From assembly GCA_026387555.1 (NCBI GenBank), contig JAPLLM010000080.1, forward strand, positions 1 through 9,372: DNA of 9,372 nt, given 5' to 3'. This DNA is from Candidatus Omnitrophota bacterium (GTDB lineage: Bacteria > Omnitrophota > Gorgyraeia > Gygaellales > Profunditerraquicolaceae). This document shows positions 4,876 to 9,372 of this stretch, piece after piece; the stretch's first letter is position 1, and every line of letters begins with the position of its first letter. The position numbers and the translations under genes were made by a program. A model generated the notes under the pieces. The model was not told where the DNA came from. It made no database searches and saw only the letters and a list, made by a program, of their open reading frames with translations.

Positions 4876-6790
4876 CCAACCTGAAATCTCCGATAAAGAA
4901 TACGATGTTTTGATCAAAGAGTTGCAAGAGCTGGAAGACAAGCATCCGGAGCTTAAGACCAAAGATTCTCCGACCGTGCGCGTAGGTGGCGGGATTTTAG
5001 ACGGTTTTAAGGCTATCAGGCACAGGCAGAAGATGTTTTCTCTCGATAACACCTATTCTATTGATGAATTAAAAGAGTGGGATGCGCGCGTGCGCAAGGA
5101 CTTAGGAGGCAGAGAAACCGTCGAATATGTCGCAGAGCTTAAGATCGACGGAGTAAGCGCGAATATTGCCTACCTTAAAGGAAGCCTGTCTCTGGGGTTG
5201 ACTCGGGGAGACGGAGAGTCCGGTGAGGACGTTACTCAAAACATAAAGACTATCCGCCCCATACCTCTGGTTTTGCTCAATAATGATATTCCTGAACTTA
5301 TTGAGATACGCGGCGAGATATATATGAGCCTCAAGGATTTTATCGGGCTCAATAAACAGAGAGAGGAAGAGGGGGAAGTTGCCTTTGCCAATCCACGCAA
5401 TGCTGCGAGCGGATCTTTGAAACTTTTGGATACCGCTCAAACGGCTAGGAGAGGATTGAATTTTTTCGCGCATTCAATCGGCGAATATGAGGGTAAGAGG
5501 ATTGTTTCGCAGTGGGAATTCCTGGCGCAGCTTAAGAACTGGGGGGTGCGGGCAAATATGCATTCCCGGCTCTGTAAAAATCTTGATGAAGTAATATGTT
5601 TTTGCAAAAACTGGCAGGAGAAGAGAGATTCGCTGGGGTATGAGATTGACGGTATTGTAGTCAAAATAAATGATTTCAGCCAGCAGAAGAAGCTGGGGTC
5701 AACTCTAAAAAGCCCGCGCTGGGCAGTTGCTTTTAAATTCCCCGCGCGTCAGGCGACTACCGAAGTTTTGAAAATAAATATTAACGTCGGGCGCACCGGG
5801 GTGATCACGCCTACCGCGGAACTTACGCCGGTCGAATGTTCTGGAGTAGTGATTACCCGCGCAACCTTGCACAATTTTGATGAGATTAAGCGCCTGAATT
5901 TAAAGGTCGGCGACCGCGTCTTAATTGAGCGCGCCGGAGATGTCATCCCTAAGGTAGTCAAGGTCGTAGAAAGTAAGGGGAATAAATCTTTTCCTATTCC
6001 TGATACCTGTCCGGCTTGTGGAGGAAAAGTAATAAAAGAGAAAGAAGAGGATGTAGCTTACCGCTGCATCAATTCGTCTTGTCCGGCGCAGCTGGAAAGA
6101 GGGTTGGAGCATTTTGCTTCTCGGGGTGCAATGGATATCGAAGGTATGGGGGAAGCGGTTATAGAACAATTGGTGAAATTAAGGATGGTAAAGGATTTTG
6201 CCGATATTTATAAATTATCCGAGAAAGACCTGCTGAAACTTGAATTATTCAAAGAAAGAAAGGCAGGCAACTTGCTTGACGGAATTGAGAAAAGCAAAAA
6301 GCAGCCTTTGTCGCGGCTGATCTTTGCTCTGGGTATACGCCACGTAGGGGAAAAAGCGGCTTTAGTCCTGGCGGGAAAATTCAAGGATATTGATAATCTT
6401 ATACAGGCTAAGAAAGATGAACTGCAAAATATCTATGAAGTCGGGCCGGTACTTTCTAAATCGATTGCGGAATATTTTTCGCAAGCCTCGACTAGAAAAT
6501 TGATCAGCGAGTTTAAAGAGTTGGAATTGAACCTTAAGGAGGCAGCGAAAGAGTACCGCTTGACTAAATTGACCAGAAAAACTATTGTTTTTACCGGCGA
6601 GCTTAGCGGATACAGCCGGGCCCGGGCAGAAGAAACGGCGCGTTTAGCCGGAGCCATGCCTGCTTCTACGGTCAGCAAGAATACAGATTTTGTGGTGGCC
6701 GGAGAAAACGCCGGTTCTAAATTAGCCAAGGCCAAGAAATTAGGCGTAAAGATCATTGACGAGGCAAAGTTTAAGGAGATGCTAAAATGA
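4832..6790 (+). CDS. ligA: NAD-dependent DNA ligase LigA, start codon unclear
   Basis: LigA seals nicks in DNA using NAD+ and is essential in most bacteria. Numbered from the ATA at 4832 (652 residues; E. coli has 671), it has domain Ia with HDYLYYV (7-13), Y11, and PEISDKEYD (17-25), whose D21, Y24 and D25 match the NMN-binding D32, Y35 and D36 of E. coli. The adenylation domain has the AMP-lysine K104 in ELKIDG, plus RGEIYM, NPRNAASGSLK and DGIVVK. An OB fold, a zinc finger (C393, C396, C412, C417), helix-hairpin-helix repeats and a C-terminal BRCT domain (about 578-652) follow. The frame is open from 4793 but has no ATG, GTG or TTG before TTG 4910, which would remove the whole NMN-binding segment and has no ribosome site. 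I therefore place the start at the beginning of homology; about 11 N-terminal residues seem missing. The end overlaps the next gene by 4 bases. Confidence 0.9.
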   Translation: MDKIRLHDYLYYVISQPEISDKEYDVLIKELQELEDKHPELKTKDSPTVRVGGGILDGFKAIRHRQKMFSLDNTYSIDELKEWDARVRKDLGGRETVEYVAELKIDGVSANIAYLKGSLSLGLTRGDGESGEDVTQNIKTIRPIPLVLLNNDIPELIEIRGEIYMSLKDFIGLNKQREEEGEVAFANPRNAASGSLKLLDTAQTARRGLNFFAHSIGEYEGKRIVSQWEFLAQLKNWGVRANMHSRLCKNLDEVICFCKNWQEKRDSLGYEIDGIVVKINDFSQQKKLGSTLKSPRWAVAFKFPARQATTEVLKININVGRTGVITPTAELTPVECSGVVITRATLHNFDEIKRLNLKVGDRVLIERAGDVIPKVVKVVESKGNKSFPIPDTCPACGGKVIKEKEEDVAYRCINSSCPAQLERGLEHFASRGAMDIEGMGEAVIEQLVKLRMVKDFADIYKLSEKDLLKLELFKERKAGNLLDGIEKSKKQPLSRLIFALGIRHVGEKAALVLAGKFKDIDNLIQAKKDELQNIYEVGPVLSKSIAEYFSQASTRKLISEFKELELNLKEAAKEYRLTKLTRKTIVFTGELSGYSRARAEETARLAGAMPASTVSKNTDFVVAGENAGSKLAKAKKLGVKIIDEAKFKEMLK

Positions 6791-7278
6791 AATACTCAAA
6801 ATACTTTAAGCTCTTTGTGATACTCCTGCTAGTTGTCGACCTGGCCGGATGCGAATCGTTTGTGCGCAAGTTTACCCGCAAAAAAAAGCAAGAGGGCCCG
6901 ACTGAAGAGTTAGTCCTTGTGCCGGAGGAGTATAAGGATACCCGTACCGCTGAAGCAAAATACCGTGAACATTTTACTTATTGGAAGGCGTGGCAGGATG
7001 AGTTGGTTGAGTCACTTCTTATGAACAAGAGCCTTAAGAAGAGGGTGGATTGCGCGGAGCAGGCATTAAAGCACCTTAGTGAATTAAAACCGCTGCTTAT
7101 CGCGAAAAAACAGCAGGAGTTAAGCGGTTATTTAGCCCGGCTTGCGGATTTAAGGGATATGATATCCGACGATACCTACGGGACAAACAACCATTTTTAC
7201 CGCAATAAGGCGGAGAATATCAGGAGAAACGTATTGCAGCATTTCAGCTATCCCGGTATAGGAAAGTCAGTCAGATGA
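6787..7278 (+). CDS. Putative small lipoprotein of unknown function
   Basis: I do not recognise this protein beyond its export signal. The 163-residue product has a basic N-terminus (K2, K5, K8), a hydrophobic stretch 9-17, and a lipobox LAGC at 19-22 that predicts lipidation at C22. Residue 23 is Glu, so inner-membrane retention by the Asp+2 rule is not indicated. D18 just before the lipobox is unusual in a signal peptide core. The mature part starts with a basic segment (RKFTRKKKQ), then is charged and probably largely helical (about 50-140, rich in Lys, Glu, Leu and Ala). No enzyme motif is visible. Translation starts at the ATGA shared with the ligA stop, with AAGGAG at 6773-6778. Its 3' end again overlaps the next gene by 4 bases. 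Confidence 0.8.
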   Translation: MKYSKYFKLFVILLLVVDLAGCESFVRKFTRKKKQEGPTEELVLVPEEYKDTRTAEAKYREHFTYWKAWQDELVESLLMNKSLKKRVDCAEQALKHLSELKPLLIAKKQQELSGYLARLADLRDMISDDTYGTNNHFYRNKAENIRRNVLQHFSYPGIGKSVR

Positions 7279-7892
7279 TATTAGAGAATATACCGGTGGG
7301 TGCCTTGGAATCTAATTGTTATGTATTGGCCTCGGGAGAGGGAAAAGAGGCGATAATCATTGATCCGGGAGCGCAAGAGCATAAGATTCGGAAAGTTTTG
7401 GAAAGGCATAAATTGAAACCCGCGCTCGTAATCAACACCCACGGGCATTATGACCACATGGGCGCAGATGACAAGTTTGGCGTGCCTGTCTATATCCATA
7501 AGCTCGATTCCGCAATGCTTAAAGACCCTATGCTTAACCTCTCGGGTTTGTTTTCTCTGGCCTGCGGGGTAAAGTCCGAAATAAATACGCTTGAAGAGAA
7601 CCAGGTCATATCTTGCGACGGGATAGAGCTGAAAGTCCTGCATATACCGGGGCATACTCCCGGAGGCATTGCTTTGGTTTTAATCAAACCTGATGAACAT
7701 GTTGTTTTTACCGGGGATACCTTGTTTTGCCAAGGGATAGGCCGCTCGGATCTGGAGGGTGGGGACGGCGAACTGCTTGTTAAAGCCATCAAGGAAAAGT
7801 TGCTAAGTCTTCCTTCCGATACGGTAGTTTATCCCGGGCACGGCCCGTCTACTACGATAGAGGAAGAAAAGAAAGAGAATCCTTATTTATGA
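7275..7892 (+). CDS. MBL-fold metallo-hydrolase, glyoxalase II-like (YcbL/GloC type)
   Basis: This is a 205-residue single-domain metallo-beta-lactamase-fold hydrolase. The binuclear metal site is complete: THGHYDH at 55-61 (H56, H58, D60, H61), H127 in HIPGHTPGG, D148 in FTGDTLF, and H189 in YPGHGP. The N-terminal start NIPVGALESNCYVL and the TLFCQGIGRSDL segment are typical of the short YcbL/type II glyoxalase II group, which hydrolyses thioesters such as S-lactoylglutathione and lacks the extra C-terminal helical domain of classic GloB. There is no signal peptide, so it should be cytosolic. Substrate cannot be told from the sequence; persulfide dioxygenases share the fold. The start is fixed by an ATGA overlap with the lipoprotein gene and by AGGAAAG at 7260-7266. 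Confidence 0.9.
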   Translation: MILENIPVGALESNCYVLASGEGKEAIIIDPGAQEHKIRKVLERHKLKPALVINTHGHYDHMGADDKFGVPVYIHKLDSAMLKDPMLNLSGLFSLACGVKSEINTLEENQVISCDGIELKVLHIPGHTPGGIALVLIKPDEHVVFTGDTLFCQGIGRSDLEGGDGELLVKAIKEKLLSLPSDTVVYPGHGPSTTIEEEKKENPYL

Positions 7893-8776
7893 AAGAGCTG
7901 ATCGATTCTTTTCTGAATTATATTTCAGTCGAGCGGGGGTTATCCAACAATACGATCATCTCTTACCGCGAAGACTTGAATACCTATATAGATTTCCTGC
8001 AAGGCCAACATATCGACGCGCTCTCCAAGATCAATAAGAACGACATCACTAATTTTATGTTTTCGCAAAAGGACAGGGGGCTAGCCGCGAATTCCGTGGC
8101 CCGGAGGCTGGCCGCGATAAGGATGTTTCACAGGTTTCTTGCCCGTGAGAGAATATCCAAGAATGACCCCACTAGTTTGATTGATTCTCCTAAGCTTTGG
8201 AAGAAGATCCCGGATTCACTCTCTTTAGCCGAAGTCGAGGCATTGATAGCAGCGCCCAATATCCGCGATAAACAGGGCGTGCGCGATAAGTCTATACTTG
8301 AAACACTCTACGCCACTGGGATGCGCGTATCGGAGGCTGTAAATTTAAGGTTGGATAACGTAAATCTCGATATTGGTTTTCTGCGTTGCATCGGGAAAGG
8401 CGATAAGGAGAGGGTAATACCCTTAGGTTCAAAGGCTATCGCCAGCATTAAAAGATATCTGGAGGCAAGCCGATCTATTTTCTTAAAGGGTAAGCAATCG
8501 GATTATTTATTTTTAAACCGTTTCGGCAAGAAGATATCCCGGCAGTCATTCTGGAAGATAATCAAGAAATACGCTGCCCAGGCAAAGATCAAGAAACCTA
8601 TCCGGCCGCACATATTGAGGCATTCGTTCGCCACCCATCTTTTGGAGAGGGGTGCGGACCTGCGTTCGGTGCAAGAGATGCTGGGTCACTCCAATATTTC
8701 TACCACGCAGATCTATACGCACATAAACCGGGACAGGCTAAAGGCTGTACATAAACAGTTTCACCCGCGGCCTTAG
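7889..8776 (+). CDS. xerD: Tyrosine recombinase XerC/XerD family, most likely XerD
   Basis: This tyrosine recombinase resolves chromosome dimers at dif near the terminus, together with FtsK and usually a partner Xer protein. The product has 295 residues, the standard Xer length. An N-terminal SAM-like core-binding domain (about 1-90, with ERGLSNNTIISYREDL) is followed by the catalytic domain (about 105-290). All catalytic residues are present: R146 in ATGMRVSE, K170 in GKGDKER, H241 and R244 in HILRHSFATH, H267 in MLGHSNI, and the nucleophile Y276 in QIYTH. Spacing follows E. coli XerD closely (offset of 2-3 residues at each position). It could instead be XerC or a lone Xer protein; the window shows no second copy. 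The start overlaps the MBL gene stop (ATGA) with no strong ribosome site. Housekeeping neighbours and standard length argue against a phage integrase. Confidence 0.93.
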   Translation: MKELIDSFLNYISVERGLSNNTIISYREDLNTYIDFLQGQHIDALSKINKNDITNFMFSQKDRGLAANSVARRLAAIRMFHRFLARERISKNDPTSLIDSPKLWKKIPDSLSLAEVEALIAAPNIRDKQGVRDKSILETLYATGMRVSEAVNLRLDNVNLDIGFLRCIGKGDKERVIPLGSKAIASIKRYLEASRSIFLKGKQSDYLFLNRFGKKISRQSFWKIIKKYAAQAKIKKPIRPHILRHSFATHLLERGADLRSVQEMLGHSNISTTQIYTHINRDRLKAVHKQFHPRP

Positions 8777-8779
8777 GAG
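8776..8779 (+). promoter_or_regulatory. Shine-Dalgarno site of the CCA/poly(A) polymerase-family gene
   Basis: GGAG, within AGGAGAG (8775-8781), overlaps the xerD TAG stop and lies 5 bases before the ATG at 8785. It fixes that start, which matters because related proteins often carry a longer N-terminus. Confidence 0.75.
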
Positions 8780-8784
8780 AGAAA

Positions 8785-9372
8785 ATGAAGAAATACTTGG
8801 AAAGATTACCCAAAGAAATCCGGGAATTGGTTTATTTTACCAAAGACCTGGCCGCTTATCGGGGCATGCCGGCGTATCTGGTTGGAGGATTTGTGCGCGA
8901 CCTTATTTTGGGAGTGCGCAACTTCGATTTAGATATTGTTGTAGTCGGTGACGGCATAAAATTCGCGGAATATTTTTCCCGGGCCCTTAAGGCAAAACTT
9001 ATCCGGCATAAGAGATTCGGTACGGCAACCGTAGTTCTAAAGCCGGGATTAAAGATCGATATAGCTACCGCGCGAAGCGAATTTTATCCTCATCCTGCAC
9101 ATCTACCCGTAGTCAAGCCGGGTTCGCTTAAAGATGATCTTTTCCGCAGAGATTTTACCATCAATGCCATGGCTATCAGCCTGGTTGAAAAGGATTTTGG
9201 CAGGCTCATCGATTGTTACGGCGGGAAAAATGATTTAAAGGCTAGGTCAATCCGCGTTTTGCACGCTTTAAGTTTTATTGATGACCCTACCCGCATTATC
9301 CGGGCTATCCGTTTTGAGCAAAGGTTTGATTTCAAGATAGATCCCGATACCTTGAAATTGCTAAAAGAGGCA
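8785..9372 (+). CDS. tRNA nucleotidyltransferase / poly(A) polymerase family (CCA- or A-adding), 3'-truncated by window edge
   Basis: This class II nucleotidyltransferase adds CCA, or the terminal A only, to tRNA 3' ends, or makes poly(A) tails. The 196 visible residues include the whole catalytic head: YLVGGFVRDLILG with GG34-35, the metal-binding FDLDIVV (D48, D50), KRFGTATV (76-83), DIATARSEFY (92-101), RRDFTINAMA (121-130) with RRD, and the ATP/CTP-selecting DDPTRIIRAIRFEQRF region (166-181). The body and tail domains lie beyond the window. The sequence resembles the polymerase part of the long DHH-CBS-polymerase proteins, but here it starts directly with a short helical leader after a good ribosome site, so no N-terminal DHH or CBS domain is encoded. 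CCA-adding, A-adding and poly(A) polymerase cannot be told apart from this part. The tRNA-Pro in this window lacks encoded CCA, so the cell needs such activity. Confidence 0.92.
   Translation, partial: MKKYLERLPKEIRELVYFTKDLAAYRGMPAYLVGGFVRDLILGVRNFDLDIVVVGDGIKFAEYFSRALKAKLIRHKRFGTATVVLKPGLKIDIATARSEFYPHPAHLPVVKPGSLKDDLFRRDFTINAMAISLVEKDFGRLIDCYGGKNDLKARSIRVLHALSFIDDPTRIIRAIRFEQRFDFKIDPDTLKLLKEA

Noticed and set aside
4910..4912. TTG 4910 as the ligA start
   Set aside because: Conserved LigA residues needed for NMN binding are encoded just upstream in the same frame, and there is no ribosome binding site before the TTG.
7275..7892. Beta-lactamase (antibiotic resistance)
   Set aside because: The motif set, short length and lack of a signal peptide fit glyoxalase II-like hydrolases, not secreted metallo-beta-lactamases.
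7889..8776. Integrase of a mobile element next to a tRNA gene
   Set aside because: All catalytic residues and the length follow housekeeping XerD, it is over 3 kb from the tRNA, and no other mobile genes or att-like repeats are seen.

Overview
The window is a dense stretch of bacterial chromosome coding on the + strand. It holds two housekeeping gene blocks separated by one 145-base intergenic region. Bacterial origin is shown by an NAD-dependent DNA ligase, NusB, a XerC/XerD-type recombinase, a lipobox lipoprotein, Shine-Dalgarno sites and many ATGA overlaps. GC looks intermediate by eye. Gene content and protein style fit an uncultured Gram-negative-type lineage, for example Omnitrophota, but this is a guess: no 16S or ribosomal protein marker is present.

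Block 1 (2-4357) is a riboflavin operon: ribBA (5' end outside the window), ribH, nusB, a PHP-family phosphoesterase gene, ribD and ribE. RibA/RibD and RibB supply the two precursors, RibH joins them to lumazine, and RibE makes riboflavin. The step between RibD and RibH needs a phosphatase that often cannot be assigned. The PHP gene sits in that position and overlaps ribD, so it is a candidate for the missing enzyme (inference).

The intergenic region (4358-4502) holds an AT-rich hairpin at the ribE stop, a good extended -10 promoter, and a larger imperfect hairpin in the leader of the next transcript.

Block 2 (4503-9372) begins with tRNA-Pro(CGG) with no encoded CCA. It continues with acylphosphatase, ligA, an unknown small lipoprotein, a glyoxalase-II-like metallo-hydrolase, xerD, and a CCA-adding/poly(A) polymerase-family gene cut by the window end. 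From ligA to xerD each gene overlaps the next by 4 bases.

The oddest spot is the acylphosphatase/ligA junction (about 4825-4912). Conserved LigA sequence begins inside the acylphosphatase reading frame, with no ATG, GTG or TTG start upstream of it. The acylphosphatase also has an aberrant C-terminus. Either a deletion, an assembly error, a non-standard start, or recoding is involved. I found no CRISPR array, insertion sequence, phage gene or defence system. Apart from that junction, the window is ordinary core genome.
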